The translations under genes were made by a program, and so were the position numbers. Under the pieces are notes generated by a model. That model was given only the letters and a program-made list of their open reading frames with translations. It was not told the DNA's origin and did not search any database. This document shows, piece after piece, positions 13,697 through 26,739 of a stretch of DNA of 64,000 nt. Origin of the DNA: Molanna angustata. Lineage: Eukaryota > Arthropoda > Insecta > Trichoptera > Molannidae. The number at the start of each line of letters is the position of its first letter. Position 1 is the first letter of the stretch. The stretch lies in contig OY754982.1 of assembly GCA_963576475.1 (NCBI GenBank), positions 6,097,201 through 6,161,200 of the forward strand, written 5' to 3'.

Positions 13697-14325
13697 TCAG
13701 TAGCCATTCATAACGCTATCTTAGTGCCAACCTTGACGCAGGTATGCAAGTGAAATCTCCGACTGATACTCCATTTCCCTGCGCAACTAAATCCAATAAG
13801 ATGTGGATAATGCTGCTTTTACCACCCTTTTATTTTACCTCTAAGGAGACCCAGGTCTTTAAAGAAGGAATATAAAGATTTTCGTCCTCTCCAAAGCAGC
13901 CATTTTGAACTGTTTTATCTAACGGTTCCTTGTACTTGGTTAGTTTGTTTTGGTGATCTTTTGGAATATTTGTGTCCCATGAAACAGTCAGTAAATTGTC
14001 AAGTCAGGCCTAAGAAACGAGATGCAGATCTCCTTTGGAAGGTTATATCTCTCTGTTCTCGTATCCATTAGGATATTCTAGTCATCTGACTTCCCAATTA
14101 TTGATACTAATTTCTTTGTTGTAGGTCTGACTTTTGTCGCGGTTTTACAAATGTTACAACCGACTGTTTCCATGTGGTTAATGAAGAAGTATGTCATTAA
14201 TAGAATGAAAGTGAACACATTGAGATGGTTTGGCCACTTGGAAAGAATGAGTGAAGGACGTCTGACAAAGAAAATACACAAAGAGGACAAAAATGAAATG
14301 AGATGTCGGGGCCGTGAAATAATAC
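13697..14325 (+). pseudogene. LINE fragment with an internal deletion (block A)
   Basis: VAIHNAILVPTLTQV is readable at about 13701-13745, then the LINE match stops abruptly. It resumes at 14186 with KKYVINRMKVNTLRWFGH and then ERMSEGRLTKKI to about 14322. Block B keeps a further piece of the LINE (33897-33990), so part of the gap is a deletion in A or in its ancestor. The roughly 380 bp between the two LINE pieces are not LINE-like and have no assigned identity. Confidence 0.75.
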
Positions 14326-14755
14326 ACGAACTCAGTTAAGGCGATGAATGTTTTTTTTTATTACCACGTTAGGGTCATGATGTTATAGTTTGAATTATTG
14401 TTCTATTAAAGTTTCATAAAGACCAAAACAGTATGTTTCAGCCCATAATATTTAGGTATACCTACACATATCATGTAATCCATAGTTTCTTCTACAAGTT
14501 TATCGACAAAGTTATCCACTTGGAAGGAGTTTGATTAAGTTTGAGACATGGATCCAGTCAATTTTTCGGTTAATTGGAATCCCCGTCCACATAGCTAGCT
14601 GCCTAGAGATATAATATAATGTTCATGGTAGGTACTTGCGTGTGATTGGTGAGCTTGTAATAACGGTGTTGTCAACACGAAAAATTAAAATTTCCAAATC
14701 AAAATCCGAAACGACCAGAATTTTTGTGTATTATTTATTGCGGGTTTTTATTTGT
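14326..14755. other. No gene seen
   Basis: AT-rich DNA between a LINE relic and the first Penelope-type palindrome. The 164-codon frame at 14636-15130 runs across inverted-repeat arms and is not a gene. Confidence 0.45.
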
Positions 14756-14964
14756 AGATATAATACAAATATAAAAAAAATACTTGGTATTAGTTCTATT
14801 GAAATTTATTTGATTATCAACGCGTTTCGTGCAAGGAACATCGACAGAATACAAGATTACGAGTATTATTATTCTGATGATGTGCCTTGCACGAAACGCG
14901 TCGATAATCAAATGAATTTTAATACAACTAATACCAAGTATTTTTTTATATTTGTAATATATCT
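14756..14964. mobile_element. Inverted pair of Penelope-like 3' ends, family 1 (block A)
   Basis: Two arms of about 85-90 bp (14756-14845 and 14880-14964) are reverse complements: GATTATCAACGCGTTTCGTG against CACGAAACGCGTCGATAATC, and ATACTTGGTATTAG against CTAATACCAAGTAT. The right arm contains a hammerhead-like motif (14868-14908). The left arm has the same segment with the core damaged (CTGTCGA) and T where C17 is expected. The organisation copies that of the better preserved Penelope pairs at 15069, 40360 and 44633. No coding sequence remains. Duplicated at 35126-35334. Confidence 0.65.
14868..14908 (+). ncRNA. Hammerhead-ribozyme-like motif, PLE family 1 (block A)
   Basis: Order of elements: stem I strand ATTATT (14868-14873), perfect core CTGATGA (14874-14880), one T, stem II GTGC-CTT-GCAC, GAA, self-complementary ACGCGT (14896-14901), C (14902, predicted cleavage base), stem I strand GATAAT (14903-14908, six pairs including one G-T). 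A very short, palindromic stem III implies pairing between two RNA molecules. Small hammerheads of this kind are known in Penelope-like elements; activity here is inferred. Confidence 0.65.
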
Positions 14965-15132
14965 ATATATAATGGAGTTCTATCAAGAATTCTCGATCGA
15001 CAAACTAAACTTAGGGTTTTTACTTTTTTTAACTTTTCTACGGACAATTCTTGGTAGAACTCCATTTCAAATAATAAATAAATTTGGAATGGTAAAAATA
15101 AAACCAAAGTTTTCAGTTCTACTAATTTAATG

Positions 15133-15175
15133 ACACTGACTAGTTTCGGTCATCCAGTGACCATTTTCAAAGTGT
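15133..15175 (-). ncRNA. Hammerhead-ribozyme-like motif, PLE family 2, left arm (block A)
   Basis: Exact reverse complement of the motif at 16604-16646: stem I ACACT/AGTGT, core TTGAAAA, stem II GGTCA/TGACC, GAA, palindromic ACTAGT and C. Both arms keep every element, so an RNA covering either end could in principle fold the same way. Confidence 0.6.
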
Positions 15176-15224
15176 GAAAAAACAAGAGGTGGTTGGTGTT
15201 TATATAATATCTGGTTAAGGGGTC

Positions 15225-15467
15225 TGGTTAATCTTAAGATGTAGAAGATTAAATCAAGATACTTCTAATTTTGCTGTCCATTTAAACGAACTACTACATG
15301 AATTTACAATAGACAATAATGTGAAAATTCTACATAAATGTAAAAAAGGGAGAAAATTAGACAGATTAGAGATACTAGAAATTAATAGAGTAAAAAATAA
15401 TATGAACAAGACACTTATTAATTTACAAACATATTTCTCTACTTCACCTCTACTTAAACCGCTATAA
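15225..15467 (+). pseudogene. C-terminal remnant of Penelope-like protein (block A)
   Basis: About 75 codons end at the TAA 15465-15467. They include DTSNFAVHLNELLHEF, VKILHKCKKGRKLDRLEILE and INRVKNN. This pattern (F..HL, a KILH segment with KG, and an LE.LEI helix) matches the tail of the GIY-YIG endonuclease part of Penelope-like ORFs. Reverse transcriptase and the catalytic GIY-YIG residues are missing. The block B copy (35595-35837) differs by a few residues (VQILHKCNKG). Confidence 0.7.
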
Positions 15468-16350
15468 ATATTTATAAATATATATCATTCATATACCAAG
15501 TAATCAATAATAAGGAATGGTATTTCCAACCATTTATCATTATATATTATGTAAACAAACAACTCAATGCTTTTGAATTTTACTGCCCCAATATATTTTG
15601 TTACAGGTACACAGTTAATCTATAAATATATTATTCATATACCAAGTAATCAATAATAAGGAATGGTATTTCCAACCATTTATCATTATATATTATGTAA
15701 ACAAACAACTCAATGCTTTTGAATTTTACTGCCCCAATATATTTTGTTACAGGTACACAGTTAATCTATAAATATATTATTCATATACCAAGTAATCAAT
15801 AATAAGGAATGGTATTTCCAACCATTTATCATTATATATTATGTAAACAAACAACTCAATGCTTTTGAATTTTACTGCCCCAATATATTTTGTTACAGGT
15901 ACACAGTTAATCTATAAATATATTATTCATATACCAAGTAATCAATAATAAGGAATGGTATTTCCAACCATTTATCATTATATATTATGTAAACAAACAA
16001 CTCAATGCTTTTGAATTTTACTGCCCCAATATATTTTGTTACAGGTACACAGTTAATCTATAAATATATTATTCATATACCAAGTAATCAATAATAAGGA
16101 ATGGTATTTCCAACCATTTATCATTATATATTATGTAAACAAACAACTCAATGCTTTTGAATATTACTGCCCCAATATATTTTGTTACAGGTACACAGTT
16201 AATCTATAAATATATTATTCATATACCAAGTAATCAATAATAAGGAATGGTATTTCCAACCATTTATCATTATATATTATGTAAACAAACAACTCAATGC
16301 TTTTGAATTTTACTGCCCCAATATATTTTGTTACAGGTACACAGTTAATC
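15468..16350. repeat. 146-bp tandem repeat, about 6 copies (block A)
   Basis: TAAGGAATGG occurs at 15511, 15657, 15803, 15949, 16095 and 16241, an exact 146-bp period. The units are nearly identical (one substitution in the fifth). The array sits inside the Penelope-like element between the end of the ORF and the 3' end. Block B has two copies only. Confidence 0.97.
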
Positions 16351-16603
16351 CTTACATTGCTGTTCTCAACCATTGGTCACAGAAGTTCAATAATAGATAC
16401 AGACACCATCATGCCATGTCCCAGCAGCAGTCAATAATTTTGCAATATAAATGATTTATTTTCTTTTTGTATTTGTACGCTCCGCTTTGTTTGCTAGTTT
16501 TCTTTGTCAGTTCTTTCTAGCAACACTAATTGAACTGACGGAAAAAATGTTGCAAACCCCTTAACCAGATATTATATAAACACCAACCACCTCTTGTTTT
16601 TTC

Positions 16604-16646
16604 ACACTTTGAAAATGGTCACTGGATGACCGAAACTAGTCAGTGT
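16604..16646 (+). ncRNA. Hammerhead-ribozyme-like motif, PLE family 2, right arm (block A)
   Basis: Stem I ACACT (16604-16608), core TTGAAAA (16609-16615; the C3-G8 pair is replaced by U-A), one T, stem II GGTCA-CTGGA-TGACC (16617-16631), GAA, palindromic ACTAGT (16635-16640), C 16641, and AGTGT (16642-16646) closing stem I with five perfect pairs. The compensatory U-A change in the core argues for conserved structure. Cleavage activity is inferred, not shown. Confidence 0.65.
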
Positions 16647-16997
16647 CATTAAATTAGTAGAACTGAAAACTTTGGTTTTATTTTTACCATTCCAAATTTA
16701 TTTATTATTAGGGTTTTTAATTGATTATTAAAATACTAAGATGTATTTTTAATTTCTAATTCCAACTTATCAATATTTATAAGATTTTATACAGTTTTCT
16801 GCACGGGTATAATGTATTCTCTCTTTTAGGTGCAATGTCAGCAAGGTTTTCAGAACTCTTCTTCATATGTTATTAGAAGGGCTTGAATCAGTCCCCAGTA
16901 CTCATTAATAGAACGGATGGTGGTGGAGAGAAGAACAGATGGTATTAAGTTTATGGAAAACTATACAACATTCAGTGTAGGAAAAATATAAAAAAAC

Positions 16998-19900
16998 GAG
17001 TGGGTTGTGGCCAACACTAAACTCTCCACACCACAAATATTGACAATGAAATATTTTATTCATTCTAAATTTTACTACCAGGAATATAAATTTTCTAACG
17101 ATAGTATATTTTCATGTTAAGATAGACAAACTATTAATGCAGTATGGTGAAGAATTCTAATGTTGTATGAAATATTTTAATAAAAGCAGATAAATTTTGT
17201 TTTAAAGGACGTTAGAGCATTTTGACAATTTTGACACGTGATATCATATGAAGAAATTTTTGTTATTTATGGAAAGCTAATCAGTTCGATGTTCAAGCTC
17301 TTTACATTATAACATGAAATCAAATTACTGAACTTTTCCATACATAAGAAATTTATCTTATTATATACATTTTTATTCATACTAAATTTTACTACCAGGA
17401 AAATAAATTTTCTATCGATAGTATATTTTTATGTTAAGATAGACAAACTATTATTGCAGTATGGTGTAGAATGCTTATGTTGTATGAAATATTTTAATAA
17501 AAGCAGATAAATTTTGTTTTAAAGGACGCAAAAGCATTTTCAAAATTTTGACACGTGATATCATATGAAGAAATTTTTTGTTATTTATGGAAAGCTAATC
17601 AGTTCTATGTTCAAACTCTTTACATTATAACATGAAATCAAATAACTGAACTTTTCCATACATAGAAATTTATCTAATTACATTTTTATTCATACTAAAT
17701 GTTACTACCAGGAATATAAATTTTCTTCCGAGAGTATATTTTTATGTTAATATAGACAAACTATTAATGCAGTATAGTGAAGAATGCTTATGTTGTATGA
17801 AATATTTTAATAAAAGCAGATAAATTATGTTTTAAAGAACGCGAGAGCATTTTCAAAATTTTGACACGTGATATCATATGAAGATTTTTTTTTATTTATG
17901 GAAAGCTAATCAGTTCTATGTTCAAGCTCTTTACATTATAACATGAAATCAAATTACTGAACTTTTCCATACATAGATATTTATCTAATTACATTTTTAT
18001 TCATACTAAATGTTACTACCAGGAATATAAATTTTCTTCCGATAGTATATTTTTATATTAAGATAAACAAACTATTAATGCAGTATAGTGAAGAATGCTT
18101 ATGTTGTATGAAATATTTTAAAAAAAGCAGATAAATTTTGTTTTAAAGAACGCGAGAGCATTTTCAAAATTTTGACACGTGATATCATATGAAGATTTTT
18201 TTTGTTATTTATGGAAAGCTAATCAGTTCTATGTTCAAGCTCTTTACATTATAACATGAAATCAAATTACTGAACTTTTCCATACATAGATATTTATCTA
18301 ATTACATTTTTATTCATACTAAATGTTACTACCAGAAATATAAATTTTCTTCCGATAGTATATTTTTATGTTAAGATAGACAAACTATTAATGCCGTATA
18401 GTGAAGAATGCTTTTGTTGTATGAAATATTATAAAAAAAGCAGATAAATTTTGTTTTAAAGAACGCGAGAGCATTTACAAAATTTTGACACGTGATATCA
18501 TATGAAGAAATTTTTTGTTATTTATGGAAAGCTAATCAGCTCTATGTTCAAGCTCTTTACATTATAACATGAAATCCAATTACTGAACGTTTCCATACAT
18601 AGAAATTTATCTAATTACATTTTTATTCATACTAAATGTTACTACCAGGAATATAAATTTTCTTCCGATAGTATATTTTTATGTTAAAATTAACAAACTA
18701 TTAATGCAGTATAGTGAAGAATGCTTGTGTTGTATGAAATATTTGAAAAAAAGCAGATAAATTTTGTTTTAAAGAACGCGAGAGCATTTTCAAAATTTTG
18801 ACACGTGATATTATATGAAGAATTTTTTTGTTATTTATGGAAAGCTAATCAATTCTATGTTCAAGCTCTTTACATTTTAACATGAAATCAAATTACTGAA
18901 CGTTTCCATACATAGAAATTTATCTAATTACATTTTTATTCATACTAAATGTTACTTTCAGGAATATAAATTTTCTTCCGATAGTATATTTTTATGTTAA
19001 GATAGACAAACTATTAATGCAGTATAGTGAAGACTGCTTATGTTGTATGAAATATTTTAAAAAAAGCAGATAAATTTTGTTTCAAAGAGCGTTAGAGCAT
19101 TTTGACAATGTTGACACGTGATATCATATGAAGAAATTTTATGATATCTATGAAAAGCTAATCAGTTCTAAGTTCAAGCTATTAATATTCTTATATCAAT
19201 ATGAAATCAATGAACTGAACATTGCCAAATATAAAAAAATTCTCTTGTTACATATAAGTTTCATACAAATATACATACATACATACATACATACATACCA
19301 TCACGCCATGTCCCTCACGGGGTAGGCAGAGAGAACCGAACGCCACATTTTTCTATCTTGACACGCATTCATCGCCTCCTTAACATTCATACATCGTCTT
19401 ATACATGTTCGTCTGTTGTTCACGCTTCTTACATTTCCATCTTTCAAAATATCGTTTACATGGTCGTGCCATCCTTTTCTTGGGCGCCCGCGACCTCTTA
19501 TTCCGTTCCTGTCAGATTTGTATATTTTCTTCGTCAGGCGTTCTTCGTTCATTCTCCCCAAGTGGCCAAACCATCTCAATGTGTTAACTTTCATTCTGTT
19601 AATTACATCTTTCTTTATCTTACATTCTTTCCTTGTATCTACATTCCGAACTCTATCATACATCGTTCTGTTACAAATTCTTCTAAGCGATCTCATTTCA
19701 ACTGCATTTATTCTGCTTTCGTGCGACTTCTGCCATGTCCAGGTCTCACTTGCATACGTCAATGTTGGCACTACGATTGCGTTATGAATGGCAACTTTAG
19801 CGTCTCTTGATATGTTGCGATCATTCATAACTGGTCTAAATACAAATATCCATTAAATAAAATATAATTTTTGAAACCGTTGAATATTTTTCTTTTAACA

Positions 19901-20480
19901 TTGACCAACTTTGAATACAATTTTATGAAGATTCTTGGTGTTGTATAAATAGTTGAAACCAAATTAAAATATCTCTAATTTCCAGGTCGTGAGAGCATTT
20001 TTTCAGTTTTAATAGATGAAATCATAAAGAAACATTGGGAAAAAATGAACGGTTGTCTATGGAAAACTAATCAGCTCTAAGTTTATGGACTTAACACATG
20101 TGATATCAATATGAAGTCAATCGGACTTATAGTTTGGGCTGCAGAGAGGACACAAAAAAAAAACAACGTAAATGATGAATTCATAGAGAAGAAATCAAAA
20201 GTTGTCTATGGAAAACTAATCAGCTCTAGGTCTTTGCACTTTACACATATGATGTTAATATGAAGTCGATCAGACTTATAGTTTGGGCTGTAGAGAGGAC
20301 ACAACAAAGATAAATGTTACGGCGTACGGCGTACAGCGTATACGCCATACACACAAACACATCACGACGAAACTCATAGTGTGCATTCTCTACATGATAC
20401 CCATTGAGAAATTGATGTAAAAAAAATACGCTTAAATTTTGCGAAATCATGACTCTCCCCTATTCCATAGTGTGGAGAGT
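16998..20480 (+). mobile_element. Repeat element carrying a 313-bp satellite (block A)
   Basis: The left end GAGTGGGTTGTGGCCAACAC, followed by an AAACTCTCCACACCAC segment, recurs unchanged at 36780 and 62925. It leads into seven tandem monomers: ACTACCAGG landmarks at 17074, 17391, 17704, 18015, 18328, 18641 and a variant at 18954. The right part (about 19850-20480) ends near TAGTGTGGAGAGTAAA, the inverse of the CTCTCCACAC near the left end. The array therefore looks like internal tandem repeats of a mobile element rather than free-standing satellite. It is interrupted by a LINE at 19273-19839. No protein is encoded. Confidence 0.7.
19273..19839 (-). mobile_element. 5'-truncated LINE insertion, present only in block A
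   Basis: The minus strand has an open frame from about 19828 to 19301 with AKVAIHNAIVVPTLTYASET, NAVEMRSLRRICNRT, KVNTLRWFGHLGRM, RGRPRKGWHDHVNDILKDGN and VLSAYPVRDMA, the C-terminal part of a LINE ORF2. It ends in a (TATG)n tail (the ACATACATAC run on the plus strand). The insert is flanked by 10-bp duplications ATACAAATAT at 19263-19272 and 19840-19849. Block B has the empty site with a single ATACAAATAT at 39046-39055. The intact frame agrees with a young insertion. Confidence 0.95.
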
Positions 20481-21389
20481 AAAAACAGATTTGATAGGGA
20501 AAATAGCAACATAACTGTTATCGGGCGATCAGATTAGCGAGGAGGTGGGCGACAGATATCCATAACATGCGAGACGACGGAGTTATGTATTAATATTCCA
20601 CTCGTAGAACTTTACGGCCCTATTAAAAACTTCGTCCATTTCGTTCGCTCTACAACACGATACTTTCCTATGTAATATACCGTCTGATGAGTTATGTTTG
20701 CCTAATACGCAAAACGTATAATTCAAAGTAAATAAATAACTTGTCATACACACACGTGGCTAATAAATATGCGAAATATTCCGTCAGAGTGATTCATTTT
20801 TACTGAAACTTTGTTTGACAGTAAATGAAACATATTTCATATTTTGACGATCAAATGACGACGAGACGCAAGAAACATGAACTTAAATAAATATTACCTA
20901 GATACATACATAAATATATTTATAAATAATTTATGTGCGAACATATCAACACGTTTGACGTAAATATATTCAATGTTTAAATTATTTACATATTTTACAG
21001 CAATATTGTTGACGTGTGCGATTTTCTGCCTTTTTTATAAACGAAAAATACGATTTAATTTTGTTAATGTTGACGACATTCATATTATAGAACTCCATCT
21101 TGTTTTTTTTTTTAATCGGAAAGTGATCTTTTCTTACGCCCTCATACATCCTTTATCCCCACATCTTCCTCTTACACATGCAAATACATCCTCATTCTCA
21201 CAAATACACTATTATTGTATTTTTATGAGTTTAATCTTTAAATAATTTTATACCTTGTTGTTTATTGAGAATTTATATAGCGAAAATGTATTTTGTACCT
21301 AATTATTGTTTGTATTACCTCATTTCAGGCTTCGTCTAGTGAGGAAATAAATTCCATTATAATATTTAAGTAAATTCCATTATTTAAGT
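20481..21389. other. No gene seen
   Basis: AT-rich DNA. The part up to about 20990 is shared with block B (to 40197); beyond it the two copies diverge completely. The 90-codon frame at 20973-21245 crosses the end of the duplication and has no recognisable domain. Confidence 0.45.
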
Positions 21390-21552
21390 TAGATATTTCG
21401 AAAGACGGATATGTCAGAATCATGAATAACGGACGAAAATGTATAAGACGATGTATGAATGTCGACGAGGCGATGAATGTGTCAAGATAGAAATAAGTGG
21501 CGTTCTACCTACTCCGCGAGGGACATGGCGTGACGGTATGTATATATGTATG
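21390..21552 (+). pseudogene. Relic of LINE 3' end
   Basis: DISKDGYVRIMNNGRKCIRR and CMNVDEAMNV correspond to the DILKEGN, NNRRACMRR and MNVKEA blocks of the better copies. They are followed by a degraded RSVLSAYP block, GGGACATGGCGTGACGG and a TATG-rich tail. Frame broken. The tail leads toward the (TA)n tract at 21587. Confidence 0.65.
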
Positions 21553-21582
21553 TAATATTTTATTAATTTGATTTATTATGTA

Positions 21583-22210
<628 letters not shown>

Positions 22211-24803
22211 TCAAATACAAGAGTTTAAAGAAAGAAAATTTACAATTTTTGCTTTGAAGGAAGAAAAATCGTCGGCAAAAACATCGGAGTGACTTCCCAC
22301 AATGTTACCAAGTCTATGTAGCCTTGGTATAGGGGAGTGGTAGACATAATTATTTAGAGAATGGCTCTCACGAAACATAACACACTGTCTAGTAGTTTTA
22401 GCCGGAACATTAAAGTTGATGAGTTTAAGGAGTTCAGGACAGTCTATAGCATGGTTCAATATTTTGTGTAAGAAGGAAAGGTCAAAAACCTTTCTTCTAA
22501 CGTCAAGATTTAAAAGTTTAAATTCTAGCATTAGATCTGAGTAATTGATGTGTTCTATTGGAATCCCCTTTTTATAATTTATAAATCGTAAAAATTTTCT
22601 CTGGACCCTTTCAATATGATTTAAGTGAACATTGTAGTAGGGGGACCAGATTACAGAATTATATTCCAATAATGGTCTGACTAGAGAAACAAATAGTAAC
22701 CTGTATGATTCAGTTTTTTTAAGATCAGTTGCCAGTCTCGTGATGAAGCCCAACACCCTCATAGCTTTACCAACGACCTCCTCTATATGTAAATTAAAGG
22801 TCAGATCCTCAGATAATGTGACTCCCAAATCCCTCAAGTTTGTAACGCTGTCAAGAATAACATTGTCAATAGTATAATTATAGGTAAATTGGGATCTAGT
22901 TCGATGAAAACGGATAACTTGACATTTTGAAGCATTTAAAGTAAGTTTATTACGTTTACACCATTCGCTTAAAGATGACAGATTGTTTTGAATGGTTAAA
23001 CAGTCTTCAATATTTTCAATAGATTTGAAAATTTTCAAGTCATCCGCAAATAACACGACTTCAACACCTCTGAAGATCTGAACTATGTCATCCACAAATA
23101 AATTGAACAAAATTGGTCCCAAGTGCGATCCCTGCGGAACACCACTAGATGCTTGTATTGGCTGAGATATGCAATTCCCAATCCTTACTCTAAGAGTACG
23201 ATCACACAAGTAACTTTTAAGCCAATGTAGGAAGATACCATCTACTCCGTATCCACGTAACTTATATAGAAGTAAGGAATGTGACACCTTGTCAAAAGCT
23301 TTTGAGAAGTCAGTGTACACGGAATCGACTTGACCTCTCCTAGAAACTACATTGGCTATGTAGTTATGATATAATGCTAGGTTAGTTAGTGTAGATTTCT
23401 TGGGTATAAAGCCATGTTGGGAAGCAGTAATAATGTTGTTTATCGGTTGACTTATTTTTTTAGTAATTATCGATTCAAAGAGCTTAGGAATTGCAGACAA
23501 TATGCATATCGGTCTATAATTAGTCACAAGATTAAGTTCTCCTTTTTTATGTATTGGGCTAATGAAGCCGGACTTCCAGATACTCGGAAAAATACCTGTT
23601 TTTAAGGATTTATTAAATAAGGTAAGTAACAGATTAGACATAATTTCTATACAATTCTTTATAAATATGTTAGGTATTCCATCAGGACCAGCCGATTTTG
23701 AGGTGTCTAAAGCAAGGATGGCACTTTTGACCTCGTCAAGTGTAATCGTTATGCCGGGCAAATCAATTATCTTTGTAGAGGAAAAATCGGTGACAGGACC
23801 CGCAAATGGAGGATCGTATACACTCTGAAAAAAGGATGCAAAAAGGTCTGCAGCATCCTGGGTCGATTTAGAACATTGATTATTGTAGTAAACATTTGCC
23901 GGTATGTCAATCCGAGCATCCCTCAACCCGTTAACAAACTTCCACAGATCTTGAGAACCCGAAGGCAGAAATTTCTCAACTATATCAATATGACGTTTGT
24001 AGCATACTTTAGAAAGAGTGGAACATTCTTTGCGCAATATAGAAAAGCAAACGTAATCGTCCATGGTTGATGTCTCTTTAAACTTTCTGTGTGCTAGTTT
24101 CTTTCTTAATATTAATTGCTTAAGTTCGACATTAAACCACTTAGGATAGCTCGAGAGTTTAATAGTTGTTTTCGGAACAAATAACTCTATACAAGATTGA
24201 AGTTTTGTGTAGAAAAACTCTGTCATATTGTTTAATTCCATATCGGTGTGTAGAAATGAAAAGTCAATATTTTTCAAGAATGAATTAATGCCCGAGTAAT
24301 CAACCCTATGGAAGTTCTGTTTGATGCGTACATTTTTATCGGAATTACAAAGTTGGGACAAGATAAGTATATCCAGGGGAGGATGGTAGGTATCGATCGG
24401 GAGCAGTGGTGAAGGAGACTCGCTCACCTTAGTGTTTTTAGGGGCTGAAGCGAAGATAAGATCAAGAAGCCTGTCGTGAGAATTCCTGACTGGATTAATT
24501 TGTCGGAGGCCAAGGAAGTTGGACATATCGACAAGTTCACCAGCTTTTTCATTAAAAGGATTATTATTAATTTGAAGGTCAATATAGTTTTGGTCATTGT
24601 CAAAACAATCAAGAGTTTGCCACGTACAGTCAGGAAGGTTGAAGTCTCCAGTTAAAATGAATTTACTTTGTTTGTTTTTAGAGAATAATTGCCCAATTAC
24701 CTCGTGATATTTTTTAAAAAGTATTAGGTCAGAGCCAGGGGGTATGTATGTACAACCAATAACAAACGATTCAAGAGGTAGTTTAATAGATATGAAGATC
24801 TGC
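22211..24803 (-). CDS. Non-LTR retrotransposon ORF2: endonuclease and reverse transcriptase (5' end lost in gap)
   Basis: One uninterrupted frame runs from the N gap to the stop at 22211, about 863 codons. The start of the gene is not present; the first ATG at 24524-24526 is internal. Upstream of it the frame reads FVIGCTYIPPGSD and FILTGDFNLPDCTW, the APE-type endonuclease. The RT domain follows: SAGPDGIPNIFIKN, NYRPICILSAIPKLFE, QHGFIPKKSTLTNL, DFSKAFDKVSH, SGVPQGSHLGPILFNLF and the catalytic FADDLKIF. A C-terminal VRPLLEYNSVIWSPYY region ends the protein. The motif set fits the jockey/CR1 side of the LINE tree. No stops or frameshifts are visible, so it is a recent copy. Confidence 0.93.
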
Positions 24804-25003
24804 NNNNNNNNNNNNNNNNNNNNNNNNNNNNNNNNNNNNNNNNNNNNNNNNNNNNNNNNNNNNNNNNNNNNNNNNNNNNNNNNNNNNNNNNNNNNNNNNN
24901 NNNNNNNNNNNNNNNNNNNNNNNNNNNNNNNNNNNNNNNNNNNNNNNNNNNNNNNNNNNNNNNNNNNNNNNNNNNNNNNNNNNNNNNNNNNNNNNNNNNN
25001 NNN
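24804..25003. other. Assembly gap of exactly 200 N
   Basis: The round number suggests a scaffolder's placeholder rather than a measured distance. The gap separates the 5' end of the LINE from a (TA)n tract and block B, so order and distance across it rest on scaffolding. Confidence 0.98.
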
Positions 25004-25750
<747 letters not shown>

Positions 25751-26739
25751 CTATGTTGTAAACACCTGTTATTGGAGCGTTGAAACTACTATGCTGATTC
25801 TAACTATCTATATTATAATGTTTTATGTGTATTCTTATGTTCTAATGGTGTTTTTTTTAATAAATAAATAGTCACTTGATATGCTAGTTCATTCATTATT
25901 CCTGTGAAGCAGATGGATGTCATCCATCCTGACGAAGAATATAACAAAACTAATTTCTGCAGAAAACTAAGCGGTTTTTAAATTTTTATTCCATATTTTA
26001 ATCCGTTTAGACTATGAAAGAAATATGTTATATTTTTTGTAAAGATATGTATTAATTATAAATAAATTTAGGGATTGTAAACATTTGTTTACAAATTGTA
26101 AGTATCAAACATACATCTTATTGTGTGTTAAAACTATTTATTTCTTATATTTCAATTTTTGTACAAATACCTACTGGCGGGCCGTTGCCATTATGTTATT
26201 TATTCCGAGCTAACAGAGTTTAGAAACATCTTTAAATTTTCGAGAGGCATTCTTTACTGAAATTGATACAAAGCACCATGGCCATATTATTTTCATAATA
26301 AGAGAATAAAGAGGGAAATTCATAGTATGTAAATTATTCGGTAACTTAATGAAATACAACTTACGATCGCAATGAGAAAATACCGGTATTCAAATGGTAA
26401 TGTTTTAAAAAAATAATATATTCTTTAACAAACCGTTATCAAAGGATAAGACTTAAATAAAATTATTTTGTATCTGGTATAACTTCGCAGTAAATTACAT
26501 AGTTAAATACAGCGATTTCATTAACCGGAATAATATTATAACTGTGTAAAGAATGAACGATAACAGAGCATTAACCTGAGTTTTGGTATTAACACAGTGT
26601 CACAAATTGACTTTCAAATTAATGCAAATACGTTTATTAAACGAAACAATGAAAGTGTAGACAATTTTATATTACATCAACTTTATTAAGCGGTTGAAAG
26701 TTCGTGGTCAATCAATAAAAGACGAATGAATTGTGAATA

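Larger units (their letters stand above)
15069..16709 (+). mobile_element. 5'-truncated Penelope-like element with inverted terminal copy, family 2 (block A)
   Basis: An inverted 3'-end segment (15069-15220, minus strand) is followed by the C-terminal coding remnant (15225-15467), a 146-bp VNTR (15468-16350) and the plus-strand 3' end (16556-16709). The terminal segments are near-perfect reverse complements over about 150 bp, from AATAATAAATAAATTTGG to TATCTGGTTAAGG. The 12-mer TTAGGGTTTTTA occurs just outside both ends (15011-15022 and 16708-16719) and may be a target duplication. Inverted terminal copies and 5' truncation are characteristic of Penelope-like retroelements. Confidence 0.8.

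Noticed and set aside
14636..15130. 164-codon frame in both blocks (also 35006-35500)
   Set aside because: It runs through Penelope inverted-repeat arms and AT-rich flank; its presence in both copies only reflects the duplication.
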